A stretch of 64,000 nucleotides of DNA from Caenorhabditis elegans (Eukaryota; Nematoda; Chromadorea; Rhabditida; Rhabditidae). This document shows, one piece after another, positions 23,551-37,168 of the stretch; within the stretch, counting starts at the first letter, position 1; each line of letters starts with the position of its first letter. The stretch covers positions 3,534,001 to 3,598,000 of the forward strand of contig NC_003281.10 in the NCBI RefSeq assembly GCF_000002985.6, written 5' to 3'. The position numbers and the translations under genes were made by a program. The notes under the pieces were generated by a model that did not search any database, was not told the DNA's origin, and was given only the letters and a program-made list of their open reading frames with translations.

Positions 23551-25383
23551 TAAATTTTTTATAATTTCCCCATATCAACTACACTCAACTCCTAACTTTT
23601 CTGAACAAAGACTTTTTTTGTGCCTTCTAGTCTTAATTGTATTGAAAAATTAGTGAAATACTGATATTGGTGGCCGTTGTTGGACCATTAATTGATGATT
23701 CTATTATAAAACCCGAAGAGTGCAAATGCTTCAGCAGAATCTTTGTTTTCTCTTATTTAAAAAATATTCCTCCAGTCGGTGGCAGGTTCTTTGATAAAAA
23801 AAAAGTCCGAAAACTCCGCCACATGTTCATCCTCACACCATCATAATTAATCGACCGATGACTGAATGATGTCGGCTAACGTTTTGATACTTAACGTGAT
23901 TTATTTCGTATTATTTTCCTCTTTTAATTTTTTGTTTTTCCAACTTGTTTATCATGTTTACTAGCGAGAATTCGTTGATACCGGAAAGCTTAACCTTATT
24001 GACCTTAAATGTCGGATTGAGGAACTGATAGTAAAAGTGATTAAAATTACGTAAAATGTGGAATATTCTAAACGTCAAATTCATAATATTGTTGATAGTT
24101 TTAAAACATTGATGTGAAAGCAGTAGATGTAGAGAGATGTAGAGTAGTAAGTATACTAAAATTTATGGCACATATTTTAATACTTACAGTGTGTAAAACC
24201 TTTGAATTCTCGCGTAAAGTCTTTCGTAGATCAAAATCAGTATTTTCAACAAAAAAGATCAGGTAGAAATGGCATATTTAATGCAATACTGATATTCAAA
24301 AATTGTCCGAGTTGATCTTCTACTAATGTAGACTTGTTTTGCCGAGTCAGTGTGCAAGAGTTCCTGATTTTCTTTAAAAAAACGTTATACCTTACTATTA
24401 AACCTAACTAGTAACAACTCTACAATATTCATAGTGTATGTATTATTTTGGAAAACTTTCAGTTCTTATTAAAATTGCACTCAAAATCATCGATCCATTG
24501 CAATACACGTAGGGAACATACGGAGTTAGTACAAGGCCACAAGGCCCAACTTACCTGGTGACCTTTACACCTACCTCGTAGGCAGCGTCATTCCAGACTG
24601 TGGAGCTCAATTTCCATTTGACAATATAGTTTTCTGCTCACCGAATGTGCCAGCCATATTAAAAGCTTTTTGAAATAGCAATCCCACAGGGATGAGCTCT
24701 CTCTAGTCATCCACGGGGAACGAAATAGATCAAGGATTTTTGATCTAATTCTTTATCAAATTCCAAGTAGAACCCAATGATCCGATCTGTTTGTGATGTA
24801 GAAAATCCTAGATCATGACTAGATCATGGTATATAGTTTTAGTTTTAGTTTTTTGGGAGCTATTTTCCCCACGCGATATAAGATAAGAAAAAGTTCCAGG
24901 AATTCAAATTTGACTCTGAATTTTTGGAATTTTTTGAGCATCACGTCACATTATTTAGCACACATGTCAAATAAATATTTTTGGATTTCATTGTTCCAAA
25001 TTTGACACAGATTTTTTTTTGGGAATCCTTCCACGTCAGCATAATTGATTAACATCGGATATCCTGCTCCTATAAATTTTGATGCCCCGTAGAGGACAAG
25101 TTTGCATTCAAATTTCGCCTCAATGCACACACACACGGAGCACACCACGTTTTGTGCGAGAACAATTTACGATGTGTGTCTCCCCGGAACTCTTACGCTT
25201 CTAAAATTGTTCGAGACATAAGAGAATGACGGGGAGGTATTCCCGGAATTCGATGGGAAAATGTTTCGTGGGAGGTTAGACAAATTAGGTGACAACGGGC
25301 AATGATTAATTAATGTTTTAAAATTTTAATTTTGAAAAGTTGCTTCAGGTTATGAACTCGAGTTTCTATAGTAGATTTGGGCC

Positions 25384-25443
25384 TAGGCTTAGGCTTAGTC
25401 TTAGTCTTAGGCTTAGGCTTAGGCTTAGGCTTAGGCTTAGGGT
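25384..25443. repeat. Interstitial telomeric array, (TTAGGC)n
   Basis: About ten near-perfect copies of TTAGGC, the C. elegans telomere repeat, with two TTAGTC variants. A degenerate copy follows at 25464-25482. Confidence 0.9.
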
Positions 25444-25742
25444 TATGCTTTGGATAACGTTCAAGCTTAGGCTAACTTAGGATTTTCAAGCAAATTTGCC
25501 TGCCTACTGCCTCCGCATTGTGCTTGGAAAATTGCCAGAAAATCCCTGCTCATAAATTTGGAAAATCGACCAACAAAGTTTCAAAATTCCTTTAAAAATA
25601 GAATTTTCATTCCAGTTTCAACTGAAAATTTTGAACACTTTAACTACCTTTTTAGTGCTTATTATGATTTTTTATTTGTAATGTTCTGAGTGTAATTCTA
25701 CAAAATTGTGCGTCTTTTGTGTTCGGCTCGTGCCTGTACACG

Positions 25743-25780
25743 GAACCTGACGCCAAACGTCAGGTTCCGCCGCAATGTTG
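25743..25780. repeat. Short perfect hairpin
   Basis: CGGAACCTGACG and CGTCAGGTTCCG form a 12-bp perfect stem around a CCAAA loop. A single isolated hairpin without a T-run; function unknown. Confidence 0.6.
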
Positions 25781-27254
25781 TCTGTTCACGTTAATTTGCC
25801 AACTCGGAAGATGTCGGGCGCCAGGAGTTCTATGTTAGTCAGGCACGTCTTCAGGCGTACCTATTTTCAATTCATCCCTGAATTTTCAATTCCAAATTAA
25901 AAAAAAACTCATTAACGCGAAGCATCATAATATGTGATGCTGGTCATTGCCCAGTAAACAATATTTTTCACGTGTACAAGTATGTCTACGTGATCTATTA
26001 CGAATCAAGGATCCTTCCAGAATCTCTACGTGATTTTTATCAACTTTGATGATTGGAAGTGCAATTCTTGGAAATAGGAAGAAATTAGGCGGTAGTAGAT
26101 AATTTACAAACAAGAAGGATCCACGAAGAAGGTGATGTGATGGAGGAGCAGGGCGAGGGTGGCGGCCTAATTCGATTCCAAACTTCCGATTTTCCTTTAG
26201 TGCAAAGTGATGGGGTGTGGAGGGTGGCCCGATTAATGGTTTAAGTTCCATAAAATATGTTTTTTGTTCTTAACAATTTGCGCCAATGTTTTAATTGAAT
26301 AGAGAGAAAAGAATAAAACATAAGGAATGCGTGTCATTCAGATGACGTGCTCCATTCGACGTCACGAACCCCCCGAAGAAGAGACGCAGAAGTTAAAGAG
26401 AGATACGCTACACATATACGGACCATTAATTTGGGTGGGAGAGAGAGAGCACAAAAAGTTGAAAAAAAGAGCATGATGTCAGGCAGGAAGTGGGTCAAAC
26501 AGGTCAACCCGCATAATTACATGTTTAAAATGCAGGTCAACAAGTTGGAAGAAGCGTGCTTTGCTCAATGAGCATTCCCAATGGGTAAGAGCTATTATTT
26601 GTAGGTTGTGGTGTGCAGACACATGTTTTGGTGCTCAAGAATCAGCTTTTATAAAATGAAAGAAATTTAAACATATTTGGAGCTGCGTGGGGCATGAACG
26701 TGTAGTACACAACTCCACTGTTTTTTGGAAGTACACAAACAACACATTTGAAAAAATCAGTCTAAGTCTACAGTAACCCATGCCCACAGTTTTGACGTTC
26801 GCAATGATATTAAAACCTAGAATCCTAGAATCCCCAAGAACACTGCTTACTGAAATGACGTGAGCTCCTACCCGGTCTATTAATTGTTTGACTCCCTGAT
26901 GCCAACTAACAGATCATTTCAATTAAGGCAACTTCCTCGTCAGTCTTGACCTGTTTTGACCTCCTTGTAGACATAATTCCTCAAATGACGTATTGGGTCA
27001 GTCAAGAACAGCTGAGCCACTCCTCTGACATTGACACACTTCCTTATTAGACCACCCCCACTGCATTGATGACAATTGTACTTTTTAGCTAGATTTTTTG
27101 TTTTTATGTGTGTAGAAATTGTTCTAGTTTGACAACGAAGACGTTTGTTTTTGACAAAATTTTTAAAAATAGAATAATTTTTGTTTTTTTAGAGATGCTT
27201 TTCCAGACAAAACAGAAAATCTTATTCACAAAATTTCGTACTTTTTGCCATAAT

Positions 27255-27470
27255 TCGATAAATCTGCGCGTCAAGTATGGTGGTTTAGGTCCGTGATTTT
27301 AAAGTGTGTAAACATAAACCCAATGCACCATGTTTTACAAGCAACTTTCTGCATTTTGGTTGCGGTCAAAAAAAATTGCGCGTCAAATGTAATATATGGT
27401 AAAGTGTATAACATTGAGCCCCGCGTTTTTTTGTTACAGAAAAAAAAAACGCTCACCCCATGAATCTGCA
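27255..27470. repeat. Dispersed repeat with GCGCGTCAA and CACCATG words
   Basis: TCTGCGCGTCAAGTATGGTG, CAATGCACCATGTTTTACA and TTGCGCGTCAAATGTAATAT alternate here. The same words occur at 28010-28240, 58130-58345 and 61555-61735. Confidence 0.6.
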
Positions 27471-29797
27471 ATTTTATTCCTTTTAAAAACCCTTAATCCT
27501 TTTATTTAAAATTAAAATTAGTTCAAAAATTGTTTCATTGAAAGCTCATTATTAAAATAATTTCTAATGACGTCTGCGCACTTGAAGTCTGATCATTCTC
27601 AATTCCCTAATCAATTCTCACTTCACACAGCTCATCAAGATTTCCAATTCGAATTTTGAAAAACTCTCGGCGGTGACGTCTTGATGACTGTCTAGCAATT
27701 CTTGAAACGCACCGTAATCTTTCCACGTATTGGAAATTTCTCAAATTGAACTCTTAGATCATTTCAAGAATACTTTCCACCCTCCCCGCACGATTATCCA
27801 GCTTTTCTTTTCTCTTGTTGCGGCCAGTGATCGACCCAGTTATTTAGATATCAATGCTCTCGGGATATGTTAAAAAAAATGACGCGTTCCGGGTTGACTT
27901 GGGGTGGAATAATTGAATGAATTTTGAAAATTGGTTTTTGAGCTGGAGAGTAACAAATGGTTCGAGTTTTGTTTGATCTGGACATTTGAGAACATTTACC
28001 TAGTTTTGCGCGTAAAACATGGTGTCTTGGCCTCAGTGCGAACACTTCTCAATACAGCATATATTTAAATATACTATTTTTTACTTTGTAAGCGTGAATA
28101 TATGCATTTTTGGCTAAGAGTTTGCCGAAATATTGAAAATTACGAAAATGCATATCATGTGGTTTTTAGTCTATCAGAAATTCGAACGTCAAATGTGATA
28201 ACCCTCCACACATGGTGCATCAACCAGTTTGTCGTGGAGGCATCTCTAGGCGTGCCTGCCTGCTTTCTTAACGCCGATGCTCTGAAATTTAAAAATGAGT
28301 TTTTCGGTCCCCCTTTTCCCCGCCCGCAAAAAAATTTCTCGTGAAAACAACTAAAGATGTGTCCAGGTTATGAAAACATCCGAAAATTAGGCTTCATTTT
28401 TTTTTAGCTAAAAACCGTTTCAATTAGAAAAGCTCTTTTGGAGCTCGCCCATCTCTCCCTTTTTGAAAATTTTCTTCTCAGTAGTCTACCACCTTAAATC
28501 TCGAACCAAATTAAAAATATACAAATAACTTTACTATTTTCACGTAATATTATCCAAAATGATTTCTAAAAGAATTAGGAACCTTCTAGAGAGTACACTA
28601 TCATCTATCCTACCCTCAATCTCTCTTCTCTCTTGCGTACTTCCGTTCGATAGAAGCTTGTTTCCGGTTGTGGTGAGGGTGGAATCAAACAGGAGTTTTT
28701 CCGTGTGTGTTTCCTTTCCAGACCCCTCTAAATTTTATCTGAAAAAAAGCCTTTGATCTAGTTGCTCTTTCGATGCTCTCCTCATTTAAAATTCTGTCCA
28801 CCCTCGCTTCTACTAACGACATGATAAGCTAATTTCGAAAAAAAAAAGAAAAGAAAGGCGACAAAAAACATGACGCCGAAGAGCTCGGAAATAAGCTCAA
28901 TTCATAAACGATCCATACGTCACTTTTTGTGCAAAATTGGCTTATAAGGAACAAACATTTTCAGTGTTAAGTAGCACTGTTTTCGATGTTTTCTGAGAAA
29001 GATGCTTGAGGTCTTTGTGCTATTGAGCATCAAACTTTTGGCATTGAGCCAACTTGATAGTACTCTAATATGAGGACATGGCAATTTTTTTACTGTTTAG
29101 ATGGTCCTTAAGCTCAGTTTTTTTTTTGATAAAATTTGAAAAAAAAAACAGATTAAAAAAATTAACATTTTTGAGAAACTTGGAAGCCATGTGCTTTCCT
29201 GAAATTCCGAAAAAAAAACCAGCAAAAAAACAATTTTTTTCGTTAAATCTGAAAAGCTTTCAGTGAGTTCTTCTAAATTCATTTGATGTATGTCAATTGA
29301 CCTAGTGAACTACCGAACTAAACACTTAAAAACCACCTGAAATTCGAGACGTTCCACCTCAATTTTTGAAGCTCATTCTTTGAGTGCATCTTTTTCCGAA
29401 ACAAAAAACCACGTCACTATAAATCATCCAGACAACTTTTTTTCCTATTTTCTTCACAACTGAGCCCAATTTTAAAACTAATTTTTCACCATTGACCTTA
29501 TCAACTTTTTTTATAAAATATATTTTATTTTCTTGATTTCTTGTCTTGGCGTCATAAATTTTGTGCATTCTCCTAAATTCTTAACAAACAGTGGAGGGAG
29601 GTCCTCATATTTTATTCGGATCCCCTCCTCCTCTCAATTGTCGTCAGAGACATGTTCCTTCCTCCGAACAAGTGCACAAAAAACAAGTTCCAGAGCTCAC
29701 TCGTCATTTTCATCAAGGATTCACAATGCTTTTGCTGTGTTGACATGGTTCGTCTGAAACAGGAGGTTAGTGAGCACTTTTTACTGTAGTTGATATT

Positions 29798-29866
29798 GCG
29801 TGAGAGTCGAACTCTTTGAGATGAGTGTAGAAGACGAGGGCGCTACCAGTTGCGCCATGGGTGGCT
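29798..29866 (-). pseudogene. tRNA-like relic
   Basis: On the minus strand, TGGCGCAACTGGTAGCGC matches a tRNA A box and forms a good D arm. AGTTCGACTCT 35 bases later matches a B box. The anticodon stem and acceptor stem do not pair, so it is a relic or a tRNA-derived short repeat rather than a working tRNA. Confidence 0.5.
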
Positions 29867-31146
29867 TTTATCGTAGGCAGGGCTTCCACGCAGGCGCTAA
29901 AACGCCTGCCTACGCCGCGATCCGCGTATTCGAATTTCGCGCAATTTCTGGAGATTAGAATTAGGCCTGTATCGCGGGACGCGGCCGCAAAACGCTGAGT
30001 CTGTAAAAAACATTATTGCTGAACACTCGACATTTGAAACCATATTAAGATATTACAAATCAATCAAAATAGATCATTTTAGAGTCAGCACAAATAAATA
30101 AAAAATGATAGAAACGAAAAGACGTAACATTGAGCCAGGATTAGCTAGATTGTAGCTCATTTTAGACAGGTTTAGCACACGGACCCGCACATGAACGACC
30201 ACTTTTTCGGAAAACCGTAGGATGGGATAAAGTGAGGGAGGGGAGACCGCAAATTCCGAAACCACGTAGATCAAATGTACTTGACTGTTATTTTCCGAGA
30301 ATCTATATCGTTTTATTTTTAAATCTCAGGAAGTGGTCGGAATCGAGTGGGGGCACGTGTGACTTCCAAAAAACTGTGAGACCCAGAGGAAAACTGGCGG
30401 GAAAGTTTCTCTTGGAGCACGGGGCGACAAAAACTACGCCTATGAAAGTGCGCTCTACTGTTCGAACTGGTGTCATTAAATATAGTTTTATGTGGAGCAC
30501 TTTTTCATGCGCAACATTAAAAAAAAATTTAGCCGTTTTCGAAATAAATCCCATTTAAATTGTGACTACTGACTGAGTGGGATCAGGAGGGTCGTAGAAA
30601 AACTGTTCAGGAAGTGGGAAGAAAAATAGATTTATCAAAAATGTATAGAAACAAATTACTGGAAATTTGAACGGATACCAGTGGGCTCATTTCTGACTTC
30701 TGTCTGGAAGCCTACCTACGCCTACTCTTCCGTGATTGTATGAAGTTTTATAGTTTCTTAAAGTGTAGATTTTCTCAAAACACCTGGTCTTTCCTCACTC
30801 TGAAATGGCATCAAAAATGTTCAAAAATAGAATGCTTGATCTTTCGGAATGTTGCTATTAATTCAATCCGTTTATTTGTTATACATACATATCTCATGAG
30901 TGATTGTCGTCATTATCTGATTCTTTTGACTCGTCTTCTCATACCCCAAAAAACCTTTTTTCCATCAGCTATCACTTTGCTTCCCGAAATGTCTAATGGA
31001 TTAGGAAAGAACACGCTGCTTTTTTTTCATCTCGCTCATCACTGGCCACTTCTTCTTTGAGCACAAAAATTAGCGAGAGCAGCTTCTATCTGCGTCTCTT
31101 CGTCTTATATGTGCTCTGACCCAGCGTGTGCACTCTGCTGAGCACA

Positions 31147-31250
31147 CGGGGGCGGAGTCTGTCATCTGAAAGGGGCGTGGCTTGACAACGCGTATGTCAT
31201 CTCATCTTATCCGCAATATAAAACTGGATGAGTCGAAAGTTTAGCGCTCA
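31147..31250 (+). promoter_or_regulatory. Promoter-like patch with GC boxes and TATA
   Basis: GGGGGCGGAGTC (31148) and AGGGGCGTGGCT (31171) are GC/CACCC-type boxes. They lie about 40-70 bp upstream of ATATAAAA (31217-31224). The GC-rich patch stands out from its AT-rich surroundings. No coding exon follows on either strand, so it could serve a non-coding transcript or a remote 5' exon. Confidence 0.35.
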
Positions 31251-31699
31251 TATTTTTGTATTCGCTGAAACTATTTTCTAGTGCATTTTTTCTGGTTAGT
31301 TACTTTTTCTGATCTTGAAATTTAATACCTGTTCTTTAATTTTTACTTTTACTTTTTTTGATATCGAACTAAATACATATTAGGTTAAAAACAATCTCAT
31401 TAATATTATCTAGCCCATTTTTCTGTTCTTTTCCTTTTTCATTTTTTTCCGCTCGTGAAATTTAATATTCCTCATTACACTTGTTGCATCTTTTCGAATT
31501 GGAATACATGATCTTTTAATTTTTTTTCATGTTGTTTTACGACATCTAAACTTATGGTTTAAATAAACCTAACTAGACGAAAAATTCAGCTTAAACCATC
31601 TTTATCAATTCTTATCATTATATTGATGTACTGACTATTTTAAGAAATGATGACTGTTTTATTGGACTTTAACCCTGAAAGTTTGCTCTAACGAAATTT

Positions 31700-31776
31700 T
31701 TGTGCCATGCATAGGGGTCGAACCTATCCCAAGGCAAACCAGAAAGAGAGCCTGTTACCGACTGTGCCACCAAATT
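31700..31776 (-). pseudogene. tRNA-like relic
   Basis: The minus strand shows an A-box-like TGGCACAGTCGGTAACAGG and a B box GGTTCGACCCC inside a perfect five-pair T arm (ATAGG/CCTAT). D, anticodon and acceptor stems are poor, so a functional tRNA is unlikely. Confidence 0.5.
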
Positions 31777-32329
31777 TTGACGCACAATTTTTCTACCGTA
31801 GTAGTCCATCAAACCCAAAATGTACCAAAATGCACCTGAGGCGTCAAACCAGATACTTTTCCCCCACTTGAAGCTAGACTCTATAAATAATCGGCTTTCT
31901 TAAATCAAAAAGCATGTTTCCTGACTCTCCCCTTCCTTTTCCATATTAGCCGGTGTCCTTTGCTCAGCTTTTTGATTCTTATCTCTTTTGCCTACATCAA
32001 GATCATTTTGGAATTGGATGACATTGTACCACTATTGCATCAATTTTTAATTTTCTAGGGATTTTCCCCGGCTTTCCTCTAGATTTATATTTTGATAGCC
32101 GAAATCCGTTGTGGGTGGGGGTTCTTTTTTTGACTGTGATCGACGTCACTTTTGAAATAAAAAATTTGGAAAATTGGCATGAAAATCTAGGAATTTTAGA
32201 CAATTTGTATTTGAAATCAGCCTAGTTATGGTGCATCGCAGCGGCGAAGGAAATTTAGGGAAAACTGTTCAAACTCGGTATATTTAGTGTACAAAATATA
32301 TTTTTTTTAGTTCAGAAAATTGAGTCCAA

Positions 32330-32580
32330 GTGCCTGCCTACCTACCTGCCTGCTTACAGCCTATTCTATGCATTTTTGCGTGAAATCTGCATGCAAAATT
32401 GAAAATCTGCTTTGGCAGGCACTGCATTTTCAACATTTTAAAGTTTTTCAAATGTCTTAAAATTGAAAACTCTCTCCATAATAAACGAATTTTGTCGAAA
32501 AAATTCCGAATTTCATGAAAAACGGCCACACGCCTGCTCACCTACCTACTCGCCTACCGCCTAATTTTTTTTTCATTTTG
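32330..32580. repeat. TGCCTACC-type repeats in two inverted-spaced patches
   Basis: TGCCTGCCTACCTACCTGCC at about 32332 and CTACCTACTCGCCTACCGCC at about 32542 flank about 190 bp that also contains GGCAGGCACTGC. Same family as the 16.2-16.6 kb run. Confidence 0.6.
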
Positions 32581-32911
32581 ACAGGCATCTGACACTTCCT
32601 GATATAATAGTTTTTTCTAAAAACTCTAAAATTATCGATGCACCAGGAACTGCCACGTGGCAAAATTTCAATTTTTGGTACCTGAATCCTGAAATCCAAA
32701 AAAAGTCTATCGAGTTTCAACTCGACATTTTTTGACCTAAACAGTTTCAGTTCCAATTTAAAAAAAAAAAGTGTAGGTGTGTGGTTAAAAATGGAAAATC
32801 AAAAACAAACAAACATTTGTGAAAATGAATGAATGAATAGAGTAGGGACCAAAAAAGGCTGCACTTCCTCCGTGAATTCTCTTCTCTCCTCTCCGGTTTC
32901 TTCTCGCCCCC

Positions 32912-32912
<1 letters not shown>

Positions 32913-33003
<91 letters not shown>
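32913..33003. repeat. (CT)n microsatellite, about 45 units
   Basis: An almost uninterrupted CT dinucleotide run of about 90 bp, followed by TTCTCG. The long SLSLSL or ERERER frames across it are artefacts. Confidence 0.97.
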
Positions 33004-33007
<4 letters not shown>

Positions 33008-36000
33008 GTAAGTGTAGGCGGACCTGGGACTGCCATCCGAGTGACCCCCCACCCCTCGTCATTTCTCCCACATCGATGTCGGTGGCATTCCTTGGAACCA
33101 CGCCCCAGAATGACCTGGATTCAACGGGAAAGGCGGAAAATGAAATGAAATCAAGAGGAAGAGTAGGGCTCCGCCCCAACAAATATTCTCCCATCATCCC
33201 TCCCCACCCTCACAAAATTGATGGTTTAAGCCTCTAAAGCCCATAATTTAAAACAGAAAAGTTGCTCATTTTTTCCAATTTTTTATTCGATTTTCATACA
33301 AGTTTTCAAAACTGATGTGATATGAGACTGATAATTATAGGGCTCAACTTGAGCCAAGAGTATCATTAGAGATACATACTGGTCACGATGTAAGATAAAC
33401 AATAACTTGTGTGTTCCACCCCCATTCTCTAGCATATCCCTGAAAAGGTTAGCTTTTAAAAAGTATTTAAAATGTGTTTGAAGAGCTCGAGATTTCAGTT
33501 TATTCTACTTCTTATCTCATTTTCTCATTGACCTCCACCCTTTCTTATTTCTCATGTAATGCTCTGATTTAAAGGTTCATATCTCGGTTACCTCTAACTT
33601 TATTTAAAAGTTGCTAGACAAAATTTCCAATTTTTATCCAGTTGAAAATTGTTTTATATTTTCAAAAGCTACGAAGATTTGAGCTGCCAAAGTTGGGACA
33701 ATATTGTATATTTGTTCCAAATTTGGACCAAAAAAACGAAAAATCGAATTTATCCAAAAAACAAAAAACCCAAAAAATTGTTTTTCTTTAATTTTGAATT
33801 TTTCCTCATACCAACAAAAACACTCTATTTTTGAAAAAAATTGTTTTTTTTTGGTCCGGGAAAACCAAAAAAAAAAAAACCAAAAAAGCGACACCCCTGA
33901 TTAGGTTCTATCAGTAAGTAATTTGAATGTGCTACATAATTTTTTTTTTAAATAGAGAGTTTCTTTAACTCAAATTTTCCAAAAATCTTTGCTATTAATT
34001 TGTGTAATATCTATTAAAAATAGTCACATAACTTACAAAAAAAAAAATTATTAGGTTGAAAAATATTTTGTAATTTAAATTTAAAAAAAAACACTAGCTC
34101 AAAACTAGCAAAGAGTCAGAGCAAGAAAATGTATAAACTTTACATAATTTTGACAAATAGCATGAAAAATTCTGCTCAAACTACTTGTTTCAATTCAACA
34201 TTCTAGAACGCCAAAAAATTTGCGCGGCAATTCAAATTTCAAAAAATTTTTGAGCTAGATTTTGGAACTTTTTATGGAATTTTCTCGTTTTTTATGACAG
34301 TAAATACTCAAATGTGTGCTACACTTTTTTTAAAAGCTTTTTCACATATACCAAATTTTCCGCCTTTTCTCAGTATTTTAATAAGCCAAAAGTAAGTTTA
34401 AGAGGTTACCTTTTAGTTCACTTGATCTGTACAGACTCTCGTGTTATTCTCAAATTTAAATTATGAGGTTTGTTTCTTTTTTGTATGTTCTAAGTGCAAT
34501 TTTTAACATAAAAGTAAAACCGCAAATAATATCTCATGTACTTGAAGTCTCCTCTCAGTGTAGTTGGGTGTAGTCTAAGATGATCTTCTGATAGCTGTTC
34601 CGGAAGTAGTAAGCTACGTAGTTTTCCATTTCCATCTTACTTTTTGGCACGAAGTTTGCATCAAGCGCCCTAATTTAGGCGGATTATCTTGAAGAAACAA
34701 CGGAAAAACGCAATATGTTTATAGCTCGTCATCAATTAAAATTCTGTGGGTGATTGAGAGCCCAGGCGTTGCATACTTTTTTGTGAGGGTGGCTTGATTT
34801 CATATTATCATTAGGGAGATTTTGATCTGATCTTTTAGTTTTCTAGTTAGTAAAGTGCAATTCCAGTCAGAAAAATGATGAGATTTATAAAGCGAACGCT
34901 TGAAGAATTCGGTAGTTCTCTAGAGACAAAAAAGCGTGTGAAATAGAAAATTCCAAGTCTAGAGTTACATTTTTTAAATGATTTTTCTTTTGAATGTCTA
35001 GAAAAAACTTAATCACTTAATAAAGGCGTATTAGAGCCAGTTGGGAATTTGTTCTAAAAAAAGACTACTCTACAAATAGTTCTGACGCTTTTTTGTTGTT
35101 GATACGCAAAATGGATCAAAATGAAATTTTTAGAGCTTTAAATTTTAATTTAATTTAGTAGAATTTCAGAATTCGTATTCTTTAAAAAAATTTAAGCGAT
35201 GACTTAAATAAATTTCTAATAAATTTTAATAAACTCCATCCATTTTTTTTTCTAATAATAATTTGCATCACTGCCCGTGTAGAGTCTAGGAGGTTTTTCT
35301 TATCAGTGGTTATTTTCAAAATGTTGCAAAAAACCACAAGCGCGCTCTGTTGAGAAAAACTATCTGTTTGCAAAGATAAAACTGACGATTTGATCTCTGC
35401 GAAAATCTAAAAAAAAATTACCGCCATTTCCGGAGATCACGAAAATTAATTTTGCGGCCACCCAATTTCAAAAACTAGGCCCATGGCGGTAATTAATTAT
35501 TAATTGCTGGAAATTAGGCTGGAACACTAATATTTTCCGAGCGCCCTTTTTTCATTTTGAGTCCCAAATTTTGAAAAAGCCATTTTCAAGTCCGTAAAAG
35601 TATTCATTGAAAAACCACCGGAACACTGGAAAGGCTCCAAACGACGCTCCGTGAACTATTTTTAATGCTCATCTTGTTCAAGAATCAAATAACTCAGCGG
35701 GATTTAGTGTCCAAATCAGGTGATGACACACCTGGATCAAATCCAATAAAAAGTTGAGCGAATTGCGTAATGTTTCTCCTTTTCAACCAATCAAATCCTT
35801 TGATTAATCTTCATTTTCGTTCCTGCTATCGCCGCGATGAGTTTGGCCTTCATTATAGACAAGAAACCACAGAAAAAAAGATTGAGAAGCATCAACAAAA
35901 GGGATTATCCAAATTGTTGCACACACATAGCTTCATCGTCAAACCGACACGAACGACGCACTGAAAAGAGACTTTTTCCTGATTAGCTCATTAATCTTAA

Positions 36001-36540
36001 AGACGTCAAAAAGGATGGACCGGTGTGTGACCTGAAGAACATTATATAAGGAGACGAGAGTGTTGAGCTTTCAAGCCATTTAGCCTCCCCATGTTGCTCC
36101 ACCGAGCATCGAACCAATTACCATATGGGCAGTATCCCCCCTCTGCATGTTTCTAGTGTGCTCCCGAATAACCGTTTAATTAAAACTTTTGTGGTGTACA
36201 TAGTTTTGAATATGACTCAATGATCTGGACCCTTCCTCTTCCTGTCCATTTACCACACCCCTAAGGTAGTCACTAAACTCCCTCCAAAATGATTCATAAG
36301 GTTATCAGCTGTTGAAGCTTATCGGAACAAAAATTACTATCCCCGTTGACGCAGTATATATATATACTTGCGGTTTGAAAAATGATCGTTCATATTTCTT
36401 CTTATCGTAAACTTATTAGAAATGTTTATTTTATTGAAGTAACCGAACATTACTTTTTGTCGCTCTCCATAATCTTTTTCAAATCCTCTCAAAAACAATG
36501 TTATTAACCATGCAAAATCAATTTAGAACTCTGCGTCTCT

Positions 36541-36590
36541 CCTCCCGCATTTTTTGTAGATCTACGTAGATCAATCCAAAATGAGACACG
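36541..36590. repeat. Single-arm relative of the 7924-8072 foldback
   Basis: TCCCGCATTTTTTGTAGATC, TACGTAGATCAATCCAAAAT and GAGACAC match the left arm of the 7.9-kb element in reverse orientation. Confidence 0.7.
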
Positions 36591-37168
36591 TGTAATCCAT
36601 GTACCGCGACCTTCAAATTTCTAGCAACCTGTATAACCAAACGTATGCGATATTAATAACACTGACGTCTTTTTTTGTGATGCAAAATAAAAATCATCAT
36701 TCCTCCTATCACGTTCAAACTCGATATTTTTGTCCGAAAAACGAAAAAAGGTCAGTGAGTCTTTATCAGTAGTATTGTAATTGTTTCCGAATTCGGAAGA
36801 TCATTTGATGTCATGAAACGTAGTTTTGAAACAGTCTCGATGAATGCATTCAGTTGAGGTGTGTTTTGTGCCAAATTCTAGGTATAAACTAAAGTTATAG
36901 ATTTCTCAGCTAAAATTAAAGGCAGACTAGTAGTGTAATTCTTTAGATGTTTTAATCCCCTTACGAAAGCCCAAATAGGAGGGAATTTCACGAAAGTGCC
37001 GCACTTTCAGTGTGGCCAAGTTTTGACCTAGCATTCTGAAAATAATCTAACAAATAGTTTTTACTAGTCTATAGGGCCCTGCGGTAATTCATGGAACACT
37101 GATGTGCGTTCATTTAGCATGCTTCTTTTTGATTTTTAAATTCTAATTCGAGTTAGCAGCTAATTTAC

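Noticed and set aside
32747-33237. 132-134-codon frames with SLSL or ERER runs
   Set aside because: They are produced by the CT microsatellite. The flanking parts show no conserved protein.
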